This document shows, piece by piece, positions 25,262 to 32,464 of a stretch of 40,118 nt of DNA. The notes beneath the pieces were generated by a model. That model was not told where the DNA came from. It saw only the letters and a program-made list of their open reading frames with translations, and did not search any database. Positions within the stretch are counted from its first letter, which is position 1. Each line of letters opens with the position of its first letter. This stretch comes from Flavobacterium psychroterrae. GTDB taxonomy: Bacteria; Bacteroidota; Bacteroidia; Flavobacteriales; Flavobacteriaceae. The stretch lies in contig NZ_JAGYVZ010000036.1 of the NCBI RefSeq assembly GCF_018380615.1, positions 1 to 40,118 on the forward strand. Reading direction: 5' to 3'. The position numbers and the translations under genes are program-made.

Positions 25262-25465
25262 ATCCGCCACGAATTTCACGAATTAGCGCGAATTAATTTG
25301 TGGAAATTTGTGGCAAAAACCTTTTTAATCTGTGGCAAAATTTAACCACAGAGTTTACAGAGTTTTACGCAAAGTTCGCCAAGTTAGTTTGAGCTGAAAT
25401 ATTTCAGAATAAGTTCCCAAAGCTTTAAGGATACTCTAATCTTTTTAATCTTTTAATCTGTGGCT
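25262..25465. repeat. Dispersed CACGAATT / CTGTGGC intergenic repeats
   Basis: GCCACGAATTTCACGAATTA, AATTTGTGGAAATTTGTGGC, TTAATCTGTGGCAAAA, CCACAGAGTTTACAGAG and TTAATCTGTGGC follow one another on both orientations. The same words recur at 27086-27115, 27520-27590 and 34147-34316. Confidence 0.75.
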
Positions 25466-25581
25466 ATAATTATTTTAGATTGTTGATTTTAGATTCCCTT
25501 ATTCTTTGTCGGTTCCAACAATCTAAAATTCTAATAATCTAAAATCTTAACTCTAAATTCTAAAATTTCTTTTCTGCCATC

Positions 25582-25613
25582 TTGTCACTTTGATCGCATT
25601 TACGTTATCTTTG
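25582..25613 (+). promoter_or_regulatory. miaB promoter (TTG-N21-TATCTTTG)
   Basis: TTG at 25582-25584 and an exact TAnnTTTG element at 25606-25613, 17 bp before the ATG at 25631. The leader would be only about 10 bases. Confidence 0.6.
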
Positions 25614-25630
25614 CACTTTGAAATTATACA

Positions 25631-27076
25631 ATGGAAAAGATTATTGAAGAAAGCAAACAGGGCGAAAGTCTTGTTTTAGAAAATAAACCTGAGAATACTA
25701 AAAAACTTTTTATAGAAAGTTATGGTTGTGCGATGAATTTTTCGGACAGTGAAATCGTAGCTTCCATCCTATCAATAAACGGATACAATACTACCCAAAC
25801 TCTTGAAGAAGCTGACTTAGTTCTTGTAAATACCTGCTCGATTAGAGATAAGGCCGAACAAACTATTCGTAAGCGTCTGGAAAAATACAATGCTGTTAAA
25901 CGTATTAATCCGAAGATGAAAGTGGGCGTTTTGGGCTGTATGGCGGAGCGTTTGAAAAGTCAATTTCTGGAGGAGGAAAAAATAGTAGACCTTGTTGTTG
26001 GACCAGATGCTTACAAAGATTTGCCTAATTTATTGGCAGAAGTTGAAGAGGGCCGTGACGCTATTAATGTAATTTTATCCAAAGAGGAAACTTACGGAGA
26101 TATTTCGCCGGTTCGTTTGATGAGCAACGGAATTACAGCTTTGGTTTCAATCACTCGTGGTTGCGATAATATGTGTACGTTTTGCGTTGTGCCTTTTACT
26201 CGTGGACGTGAGCGTAGTCGTGAACCTCAAAGTATTATGGGCGAAATTCAGGATTTATGGGATAAAGGCTTCAAGGAAATCACACTTTTAGGTCAAAATG
26301 TTGACAGTTACCTTTGGTATGGCGGTGGTTTGAAAAAAGATTTCGTCAGTGCTTCAGATATGCAAAAAGCTACGGCAGTTGATTTTGATCAATTGCTTGA
26401 AATGGTTGCTGTTGGATTTCCTAAAATGCGTATTCGCTTTTCGACTTCAAATCCGCAGGATATGCACGAAAGTGTGTTGCACGTTATTGCAAAACATCCT
26501 AATATTTGTAAACATATTCACTTGCCTGTTCAATCCGGAAGCAACCGAATTCTAAAAGAAATGAATCGTTTGCACACTCGTGAAGAATATATGACTTTGA
26601 TTGATAAAATCAGATCGATTATTCCGAATGCTTCGATTTCGCAGGATATGATCGCAGGTTTTCCAACAGAAACTGAAGAAGATCACAAGGATACAATGAG
26701 CTTAATGGAATATGTAAAATATAATTTTGGTTATATGTATTCGTATTCTGAACGTCCGGGAACTTTGGCGGGAAGAAAAATGGAAGATGATGTAACAGAC
26801 GAAACTAAAGCCAGAAGATTGCAGGAAATTGTCGATTTACAACAAAAACATGCTTGGTTCCGTAGTGAAGAATTCGTTGGGCAAATAGTTGAAGTTCTTG
26901 TCGAAAAAGTATCTAAAAAATCAACAGAAGAATTCTCAGGAAGAAACTCTCAAAGTATTACGGTAGTTTTTCCAAAAGAAAATTATAAAATTGGAGACTT
27001 TGTAAATGTAAAAATCGAAAGCTGTACTTCAGGAACCCTAAAAGGAAAAGCTGTTGGACTGAGTAACATGAATTAA
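25631..27076 (+). CDS. miaB: tRNA-2-methylthio-N6-dimethylallyladenosine synthase
   Basis: 481 residues, a radical-SAM methylthiotransferase that converts i6A37 to ms2i6A37 in tRNAs reading UNN codons. The N-terminal UPF0004 domain has the three auxiliary-cluster cysteines Cys33 (ESYGCAMNFSDSE), Cys69 (VNTCSIRDKAE) and Cys103 (LGCMAERLK). The radical-SAM cluster is ITRGCDNMCTFCVVPFTRGRERSR (Cys178, Cys182, Cys185). A C-terminal TRAM domain (IVEVLVEKVSKK...GDFVNVKIESCTSGTLKG) closes the protein. It is complete, starts at ATG 25631 under a good promoter, and is followed by a repeat-bracketed cassette gene. Confidence 0.97.
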   Translation: MEKIIEESKQGESLVLENKPENTKKLFIESYGCAMNFSDSEIVASILSINGYNTTQTLEEADLVLVNTCSIRDKAEQTIRKRLEKYNAVKRINPKMKVGVLGCMAERLKSQFLEEEKIVDLVVGPDAYKDLPNLLAEVEEGRDAINVILSKEETYGDISPVRLMSNGITALVSITRGCDNMCTFCVVPFTRGRERSREPQSIMGEIQDLWDKGFKEITLLGQNVDSYLWYGGGLKKDFVSASDMQKATAVDFDQLLEMVAVGFPKMRIRFSTSNPQDMHESVLHVIAKHPNICKHIHLPVQSGSNRILKEMNRLHTREEYMTLIDKIRSIIPNASISQDMIAGFPTETEEDHKDTMSLMEYVKYNFGYMYSYSERPGTLAGRKMEDDVTDETKARRLQEIVDLQQKHAWFRSEEFVGQIVEVLVEKVSKKSTEEFSGRNSQSITVVFPKENYKIGDFVNVKIESCTSGTLKGKAVGLSNMN

Positions 27077-27085
27077 TTTTTTTAA

Positions 27086-27115
27086 CCGCAAATTTCACAA
27101 ATTTTCACAAATTAG
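27086..27115. repeat. Left inverted repeat of the GxxExxY cassette
   Basis: The segment ends CACAAATTTTCACAAATTAG and is the inverse of CTAATTTGTGTAATTTGTGG at 27522-27541 with one indel. It belongs to the same word family as 25262-25465. Confidence 0.65.
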
Positions 27116-27120
27116 TCTTC

Positions 27121-27510
27121 ATGTCTGACTCGAACGAATATTATTATAAGAAAAACGAAAATTACAAGATTGTTGGAATATGTATGGAAGTACATAGATT
27201 ATTAGGACCTGGATTGCTTGAAATTGTATACAAAGATGCATTAGAAATTGAATTTAAAAATCATCAGATTCCTTATTCACGAGAAAAGGAGTTTTCAATA
27301 GAATATAAAGGAATTATTTTACCTCATAAATTTTATGCAGGTTTTATAGTTTATGACGATATAATATTAGAAGTGAAATCTGTAAAAGAAATTTGCAATG
27401 ATCATCTCGCTCAAACATTAAATTATATGAAACTTGCAGATACTCCTGTTGGGATAATTGCAAACTTTCAAAACAAATCATTAGTACATAAACGATTAAT
27501 AAATTCTTAA
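27121..27510 (+). CDS. GxxExxY family protein (PD-(D/E)XK-like)
   Basis: 129 residues. The name-giving motif is GPGLLEIVYKDALEIE (residues about 34-49). The later strands with IVYDDIILEVKSV (Asp, Glu, Lys) and HLAQTLNYMKLAD match the PDDEXK_3 fold of this small family. Function is unproven; the nuclease-like core is inferred from the fold. Members are sporadic and often found in repeat-rich gaps. Here the gene begins 5 bp after one repeat and ends 11 bp before its inverted partner, between miaB and the sigma-54-type activator, so it looks like an inserted cassette. It starts at ATG 27121. Confidence 0.85.
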   Translation: MSDSNEYYYKKNENYKIVGICMEVHRLLGPGLLEIVYKDALEIEFKNHQIPYSREKEFSIEYKGIILPHKFYAGFIVYDDIILEVKSVKEICNDHLAQTLNYMKLADTPVGIIANFQNKSLVHKRLINS

Positions 27511-27521
27511 ATGAATTTGCG

Positions 27522-27590
27522 CTAATTTGTGTAATTTGTGGTTAGTTTAAAAATTCGTGCTAATCTCTTTAATCAGTGGCAAAAAATAAA
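27522..27590. repeat. Right inverted repeat of the GxxExxY cassette plus further words
   Basis: CTAATTTGTGTAATTTGTGG (27522-27541) is inverted relative to 27096-27115. It is followed by TTCGTGCTAATCTCTTTAAT and CAGTGGC, again of the dispersed repeat family. Confidence 0.65.
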
Positions 27591-27670
27591 ATCATTATTT
27601 GTGGTTTCAAGACTCGTATTCATTCCGTAACTTGAAACCTGAAACAAACAAAACTTGAAACAAAACATAA

Positions 27671-28927
27671 ATGGAAACAGTTCAAGCAATAAAACAACGA
27701 TTTGAAATTATTGGAAATGATCCGAAATTAAATCGCGCCATTGAAAAAGCCATTCAGGTTGCTCCTACTGATATTTCGGTAATGGTAACTGGAGAAAGTG
27801 GTGTTGGTAAAGAGAATATTCCAAGAATAATCCATTCGCTTTCGCATAGAAAGCATGGTAAATATATTGCGGTAAACTGTGGAGCAATTCCGGAAGGAAC
27901 AATTGACAGTGAGCTTTTTGGTCATGAAAAAGGAGCTTTTACAGGCGCAACAAGCACACGTGAAGGTTATTTTGAAGTGGCAGATGGCGGAACTATTTTC
28001 CTTGATGAAGTTGGAGAATTACCCCTTACAACTCAGGTTCGTTTGCTTCGTGTACTTGAAAATGGAGAGTTTATAAAAGTAGGTTCGTCTCAGGTTCAAA
28101 AAACAAATGTGAGAATCGTAGCAGCAACAAACGTAAACTTATTCAATGCTATTGAAAAAGGAAAATTCCGCGAGGATTTGTATTATCGTTTGACAACTGT
28201 TGAAATTACTTTACCGCCTTTACGTGAAAGAAACGAAGACATACATTTATTATTTAGAAAATTTGTTGCCGATTTTGCGCATAAATATAAAATGCCACCG
28301 TTAAAGTTAGATGATGATGCGGTTCAGCTTTTACAAAAATTCAGATGGAACGGAAACATTCGTCAGTTGCGAAATGTAGCGGAACAAATTTCGGTTTTAG
28401 AAACGAATCGCGATATTACTTTGGCTACTTTACGCTCTTATTTACCCACTGAAGGAAGCAATTTACCATCTGTAATTAATGATAAGAAAAAGGAAAGTGA
28501 TTTTAGTACCGAAAGAGACATTTTATACAAAGTACTTTTTGATATGAAAAGTGATCTGAATGATTTGAAGAAACTTACTTTGGAATTGATGAAAAACGGA
28601 TCATCAAAAGTTCAGGATATCAACCCAAATTTGATTCAGAAAATATACGGTTCTCAGGAAAATGAAAGCGAAATTGATTTTGAAGAAGAACCAAGAACTG
28701 CTGTTATGACGCCTGCAACCCGCGAAGATAATTATCAGATACAAGACGATAATTATTTATTTGCCGAAACAATTGAAGAAGAAGAAGTTTTGCGTTTAGA
28801 GCAAAAAGAAATTGAAATGATCAAAAAGTCATTAGAAAAAAATAAGGGGAAACGAAAAGCTGCTGCTGATGAATTAGGTATTTCTGAAAGAACCTTGTAC
28901 CGAAAAATTAAACAATTCGATTTATAA
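27671..28927 (+). CDS. Sigma-54-interacting AAA+ transcriptional activator without receiver domain
   Basis: 418 residues. The AAA+ domain begins near residue 12: Walker A GESGVGKE (41-48), the sigma-54 contact loop GAFTGA (88-93), Walker B GTIFLDEVGE (107-116), and LYYRLTTVEITLPPLRER with the arginine finger. A low-complexity linker of about 100 residues follows (ERDILYKVLFDMKSDLNDLKKL...). The C-terminus is a Fis-type helix-turn-helix (KRKAAADELGISERTLYRKIKQF). No N-terminal receiver, GAF or PAS domain is present, so it cannot be a standard response regulator. Control must come from a partner or its level. It lies directly upstream of lptE, which hints at envelope-related targets (inference). 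Confidence 0.9.
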   Translation: METVQAIKQRFEIIGNDPKLNRAIEKAIQVAPTDISVMVTGESGVGKENIPRIIHSLSHRKHGKYIAVNCGAIPEGTIDSELFGHEKGAFTGATSTREGYFEVADGGTIFLDEVGELPLTTQVRLLRVLENGEFIKVGSSQVQKTNVRIVAATNVNLFNAIEKGKFREDLYYRLTTVEITLPPLRERNEDIHLLFRKFVADFAHKYKMPPLKLDDDAVQLLQKFRWNGNIRQLRNVAEQISVLETNRDITLATLRSYLPTEGSNLPSVINDKKKESDFSTERDILYKVLFDMKSDLNDLKKLTLELMKNGSSKVQDINPNLIQKIYGSQENESEIDFEEEPRTAVMTPATREDNYQIQDDNYLFAETIEEEEVLRLEQKEIEMIKKSLEKNKGKRKAAADELGISERTLYRKIKQFDL

Positions 28928-28936
28928 ATAATAAAT

Positions 28937-29088
28937 AAATTCCAATATTTAAATTCCAAATTAGACAACATAAATTCCAAATTCCAAATTAGTATATTTG
29001 AAAAAAAAATTGAAATTTGGAATTTCACGAGGCTTCGGCATTGGAATTTCTCCCGAGAATTGGAATTCGAAATTTAAAAATATTGGAA
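28937..29088. repeat. AAATTCCAA repeat element with inverted ends
   Basis: The left end (28940-28962, TTCCAATATTTAAATTCCAA) is the imperfect inverse of 29063-29088 (…AAATTTAAAAATATTGGAA). Inside are AAATTCCAAATTCCAAATTA and two direct TTGGAATTTC words around CGAGGCTTCGG. It fills the gap between the activator gene and lptE. Confidence 0.75.
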
Positions 29089-29104
29089 GTTTCCATTAAA
29101 CCTT

Positions 29105-29623
29105 ATGAAAAAAATATATTCTTTATTGGCCTTAATGAGCCTCTTTATGTTAAGCGGTTGTGGAGTTTACAACTTTACAGGGACAGGAAAAATTGATGCC
29201 AAAACTTTTCAGGTTAACTTTTTTCAAAACAATGCTGATTTGATTGAACCTGGAATTGACAGAACATTTACATTAGCTCTGCAGGATTTAATTCAAAATC
29301 AAACTAATCTAAACTTAGTTAGCGAAAGTGGCGATTTAGTTTATGAAGGAGAAATTACAGATTACAGAACAACTCCTATGACGGCAACTGCTGTTACAAC
29401 AGGTAGTGAAGCGGGAGCGGCTCAAAACCGTTTGACAATTCGTGTACAAGTAAGATTTACGAATAAAAAGAAAGAAACTGATGATTTCGAAAAATCATTC
29501 GAATTCTACTACGATTTTCCAGGAACAGGTTTGCCAACAGGAGCTATTTTAAACACGGCACTTCAAACTATTTTTGAAAGAATTACGCAAGATATCTTTA
29601 ATGATTCATTGGCAAAATGGTAA
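29105..29623 (+). CDS. lptE: LptE-like outer-membrane lipoprotein for LPS assembly
   Basis: 172 residues. The lipobox is LSGCGVYNFTG (Cys20), followed by VNFFQNNADLIEPGIDRTFTLALQDLI and LVYEGEITDYRTTPM, the pattern of Bacteroidota LptE homologues. LptE plugs the LptD barrel and helps insert LPS into the outer leaflet. It starts at ATG 29105. The order activator - lptE - TPR protein - secG is compact apart from repeat material. Confidence 0.85.
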   Translation: MKKIYSLLALMSLFMLSGCGVYNFTGTGKIDAKTFQVNFFQNNADLIEPGIDRTFTLALQDLIQNQTNLNLVSESGDLVYEGEITDYRTTPMTATAVTTGSEAGAAQNRLTIRVQVRFTNKKKETDDFEKSFEFYYDFPGTGLPTGAILNTALQTIFERITQDIFNDSLAKW

Positions 29624-29657
29624 AATTGTTAATTTTTTTATTTGTGGAAATCGGTTA

Positions 29658-29721
29658 ATTGTTTAATCGATTCTTTTAAATAATTAAACAAAAACAATTA
29701 AGCAAAAAACGATTAAACAAT
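29658..29721. repeat. Inverted repeat upstream of the TPR-protein gene
   Basis: ATTGTTTAATCG (29658-29669) is the exact inverse of CGATTAAACAAT (29710-29721), with AATTAAACAA words between them. It ends 5 bp before the next start codon, so it may be a repeat element that also forms the leader. Confidence 0.6.
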
Positions 29722-29726
29722 AAAAA

Positions 29727-31217
29727 ATGAATGTAACTGATTATACCTACTTAATGAACAAACCGGATGCTATTTCTGAAAAGCAAGCGGAAGCATTAGG
29801 AAGTGTTTTGAATGAATTTCCTTATTTTCAAAGTGCGAGAGCATTACGTTTAAAAGGTCTTTACAGTCAAAATAGTTTTAAGTATAATTATGCCCTAAAA
29901 GTTACGGCTGCACATACTTCTGATCGTTCGGTTTTATTTGATTTTATCACTTCAGAAGATTTTACTGCTATCCAAAGTGAATATTATGATCGAAAATTAA
30001 GAGATCTTTTAGAAATAAAAGTGGTCGACAGCGAGATTATTTCATTTTCGGAAATTAAAAAAACAACTGAAACCCGAATTGATCCTGTTGAACAATCTAT
30101 CCTGAATTCTATAAGAGAAGCAACAAACGCCACTTTTGAAGAACCCGCAATAATAATAGATAAACCAAGCATTCCTCTTAATGAGCAATCGATTTTAAAT
30201 TCTTTTGAAGAAGTGTCACCAACCTCTCTTGAAGAACCAGTAAAAATCGAGGAACTAAAAATTGAGCCTATTACTGAAGAATTAATTTTAGATTCTTTTA
30301 AAGAAGTGCCCCCTACCAGTTTTGAAGAGCCTTCAAAAGTCGAGGGAATTATAATTGAGCCCGTTTCTGAGCAAGAAATTTTAGATACTTTTATAGAGGT
30401 AACACCAGCTTTTGAAGAACCAGTAAAAACAGAAGAGAAACCAAATGATTTAATTATTGAGCAATCTATTTTAAATTCTATTATAGAAGCGACAAATATA
30501 ACTTTTGTAGAAACTTCAAAAATCGAAGAGCAAAAAATAGAGCCAATTGTTGAAGAACCTATTATAACTCCTAGCAAAGAAACTATGCCAACCTTTTTTG
30601 AAGAAATAGTAGACGATGAAATTCCGGAAGTAAGAGTTGATCCTATCGAAAAATCAATCCTAGATTCTATTGAAGAATCAACAACAGTAACTTTTGAAGA
30701 AACAATAACGCAGGAAGAACCAACAAAAATTGAAATTCCTGAAGCAGTAAAAATTGCTGAAGAAAATCTGGAAATAGGAAAACCATTGGATTTTTCTGTT
30801 AATGAAAAACATTCTTTTCAGGAATGGCTGCAATTAGCACGAACAGAACCAATTGACAGAACAGAAGGTCCTGAAGAAGCCAAAAAAAAAGCCAATCCAA
30901 AAGTAGAAGCTGAAATAATTGTTGATGAGAAAAAGAAAAAGGCAGAAATAATCAATAAATTCATTGAAACAAACCCAAAAATTCCTCCTATTAAACAAAC
31001 TGCAATAGTTCCAGCGGTTCAATTTGACCCTAATAAAGAGGATAATTCTTACTTAATGACAGAGACTTTGGCCAGAGTATATCTAGAACAAAAGAAATAT
31101 ACAAAAGCAATACAAGCATATGAAATATTAATTTTGAAATATCCAGAAAAAATTAGTTTCTTTGCAGACCGTATTTCGTATATAAAGATTTTACAACAAA
31201 ATAACAATAATAATTAA
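29727..31217 (+). CDS. TPR-containing protein with a variable acidic repeat region
   Basis: 496 residues. Residues 1-110 are a helical start (YTYLMNKPDAISEKQAEALGSVLNEFPYF). Residues about 115-340 hold six or seven degenerate tandem units of about 33-38 residues with the pattern EQSILnSixEa..tsFEEP.K.E. Residues about 355-420 are Lys-rich (EEAKKKANPKVEAEII). The C-terminus has a tetratricopeptide unit (TETLARVYLEQKKYTKAIQAYEILILKYPEK). No signal peptide, so probably cytoplasmic. No known function. It is translationally close to secG (3-bp gap) and lies in a chromosomal run with lptE, groES and groEL. Confidence 0.8.
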   Translation: MNVTDYTYLMNKPDAISEKQAEALGSVLNEFPYFQSARALRLKGLYSQNSFKYNYALKVTAAHTSDRSVLFDFITSEDFTAIQSEYYDRKLRDLLEIKVVDSEIISFSEIKKTTETRIDPVEQSILNSIREATNATFEEPAIIIDKPSIPLNEQSILNSFEEVSPTSLEEPVKIEELKIEPITEELILDSFKEVPPTSFEEPSKVEGIIIEPVSEQEILDTFIEVTPAFEEPVKTEEKPNDLIIEQSILNSIIEATNITFVETSKIEEQKIEPIVEEPIITPSKETMPTFFEEIVDDEIPEVRVDPIEKSILDSIEESTTVTFEETITQEEPTKIEIPEAVKIAEENLEIGKPLDFSVNEKHSFQEWLQLARTEPIDRTEGPEEAKKKANPKVEAEIIVDEKKKKAEIINKFIETNPKIPPIKQTAIVPAVQFDPNKEDNSYLMTETLARVYLEQKKYTKAIQAYEILILKYPEKISFFADRISYIKILQQNNNNN

Positions 31218-31220
31218 GCA

Positions 31221-31559
31221 ATGAGCACATTTTCAATTTTTTTAGTTTTAATCACAATAGTTTGTTTTCTATTGATCGTAGTAATCATGGTTCAAAACCC
31301 TAAAGGAGGCGGATTGTCGTCTACAATTAGTGGAACTCAAATGTTAGGTGGAGTACAAAAAACAACTGACTTTTTAGATAAAAGTACTTGGACATTGGCT
31401 ACTATTTTGATTGCTTTAATCTTACTTTCAAGTTTAAGCTTTACAGGATCTTTAAGCGATACTGATTCTAAACTTATTGAAAAAACAGAAGCTCCTGCTA
31501 ATACACCAGCAACTCCGGTTCAACAAACACCTGCTCCGGCAACTCCTGCAGCAAAATAA
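31221..31559 (+). CDS. secG: Preprotein translocase subunit SecG
   Basis: 112 residues. Two membrane helices (about 2-25, TFSIFLVLITIVCFLLIVVIM, and 53-76) flank the conserved loop VQNPKGGGLSSTISGTQMLGG, which is diagnostic of SecG. A Pro/Ala/Thr-rich tail (TPATPVQQTPAPATPAAK) follows. It assists SecYEG export at the inner membrane. It follows the TPR gene with a 3-bp gap and is closed by a strong terminator. Confidence 0.95.
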   Translation: MSTFSIFLVLITIVCFLLIVVIMVQNPKGGGLSSTISGTQMLGGVQKTTDFLDKSTWTLATILIALILLSSLSFTGSLSDTDSKLIEKTEAPANTPATPVQQTPAPATPAAK

Positions 31560-31580
31560 TAATTTTTTGAAATAAATATA

Positions 31581-31614
31581 AAAATGCCAGCCTGTCAAAG
31601 CTGGCATTTTTTTT
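31581..31614 (+). terminator. Terminator after secG
   Basis: AAAATGCCAGC pairs with GCTGGCATTTT, 8-base loop, T-run to 31614. It separates secG from groES. Confidence 0.92.
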
Positions 31615-31703
31615 AAGAAATAATGTCAGTTTTCAGAGCATGGCATAATTTCTGAAAGTTATTTTAGCATTAAAAAAATATAAACTATTAATAATATAAA
31701 ATC

Positions 31704-31979
31704 ATGACTTTAAACATTAAACCGCTTTCAGACCGCGTACTTATTGAGCCTGTTGCAGCTGAGACTAAAACTGCGTCAGGGATTTTTATTCCAGATACTG
31801 CCAAAGAGAAACCACAAAAAGGAACTGTTGTTGCAGTAGGAAATGGATCTAAAGATCACACTATGACCGTAAAAGTTGGCGACACTGTTCTATATGGTAA
31901 ATATGCAGGAACAGAATTAAAACTTGAAGGAACTGATTATTTGATTATGCGTGAGGATGATATCCTTGCAATCATTTAA
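31704..31979 (+). CDS. groES: Co-chaperonin GroES
   Basis: 91 residues, the standard length. It starts LNIKPLSDRVLIEPVAAETKTASGIFIPD, where the TASGIFIP mobile loop contacts GroEL, and ends KLEGTDYLIMREDDILAII. It caps the GroEL ring in ATP-driven folding. The leader (31615-31703) lacks a CIRCE inverted repeat, so HrcA control is not indicated. groEL begins 485 bp downstream instead of next to it, because another gene sits between them. Confidence 0.97.
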   Translation: MTLNIKPLSDRVLIEPVAAETKTASGIFIPDTAKEKPQKGTVVAVGNGSKDHTMTVKVGDTVLYGKYAGTELKLEGTDYLIMREDDILAII

Positions 31980-31989
31980 AAAAGCAATA

Positions 31990-32059
31990 AGCTGTAAGCT
32001 TTAGGCTATAAGCTTCCTGGAAGAGCTTAAAGCATATTGCCTAAAGCTTAAAGCAAAAA
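31990..32059. repeat. AGCTTAAAGC-type repeat, left of the inserted gene
   Basis: AGCTTAAAGCATATTGCC, then TAAAGCTTAAAGCAAAAA, with AAGCTGTAAGCTTTAGGCTA before it. It shares words with 32424-32460 on the other side of the four-helix-bundle gene. Confidence 0.7.
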
Positions 32060-32063
32060 ACAA

Positions 32064-32420
32064 ATGAGAGATTTTAAAAAATATGATATTTGGCAGCTAA
32101 GTCATTCTTTTACTTTAGAAATCTATAAAATAACTTCTCTTTTTCCAAAAGAAGAATTATACGGATTAACAAGTCAAATTAGAAGAGCTTCTTCATCAAT
32201 TCCAACTAATATTAGTGAAGGCTGTGGAAGAAATAGCGACAAAGAATTCAATCAATTTCTCAATATAGCTTTAGGTTCTGCCAGCGAGACAGAATATCTT
32301 TTGATTTTAGCTAAAGATTTGCAATATCTTAATAATGAAATTGCTGAGAGTCAAATAGTAAAAATCAACAGCATAAAAAGTAAAATTTACAAATTAAAAC
32401 AAATATTAATTCAGCAGTAG
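32064..32420 (+). CDS. Four-helix-bundle protein of the S23 / 23S-intervening-sequence family
   Basis: 118 residues. The pattern DFKKYDIWQLSHSFTLEIYKIT, then FPKEELYGLTSQIRRASSSIPTNISEGCGR and EFNQFLNIALGSASETEYLLILAKDL, is the four-helix-bundle family (TIGR02436-type). It was first seen inside 23S rRNA intervening sequences and is often present in several copies in Bacteroidota. Its function is unclear, with RNA or nucleic-acid contact proposed from structure. It sits between groES and groEL, in the same direction, flanked by related direct repeats. It starts at ATG 32064, 44 bp before groEL after its stop. It is an unusual insertion in a normally two-gene operon. Confidence 0.88.
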   Translation: MRDFKKYDIWQLSHSFTLEIYKITSLFPKEELYGLTSQIRRASSSIPTNISEGCGRNSDKEFNQFLNIALGSASETEYLLILAKDLQYLNNEIAESQIVKINSIKSKIYKLKQILIQQ

Positions 32421-32423
32421 GAA

Positions 32424-32460
32424 AAGCTTAAAGCTTAATGCCTCCTGCCTAAAGCAAAAA
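32424..32460. repeat. AGCTTAAAGC-type repeat, right of the inserted gene
   Basis: AAGCTTAAAGCTTAATGCC, then TCCTGCC, then TAAAGCAAAAA. It matches the left repeat with small indels and ends 4 bp before the groEL start. Confidence 0.7.
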
Positions 32461-32464
32461 TAGA

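Larger units (their letters stand above)
24913..25630. other. Divergent topA-miaB intergenic region, repeat-rich
   Basis: 718 bases without a gene. In order: the topA leader, two small palindromes (25009-25048), structured repeat copy 2 (25101-25250), CACGAATT/CTGTGGC word repeats (25262-25465), an A-T repeat with inverted AATCTAAAAT words (about 25480-25570), and the miaB promoter. Frames seen here are shadows of the repeats. Confidence 0.8.

Noticed and set aside
25055..25279. Minus-strand frame of 74 codons
   Set aside because: Lies entirely across the structured repeat copy; its 'protein' sequence is the antisense of that repeat.
29984..30577. Minus-strand frame of 197 codons
   Set aside because: Antisense of the acidic repeat region of the TPR protein; long only because the repeated codons avoid stops on both strands.
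31615..31703. CIRCE element upstream of groES
   Set aside because: Looked for TTAGCACTC-N9-GAGTGCTAA; only a partial TTAGCA word is present and no inverted partner.
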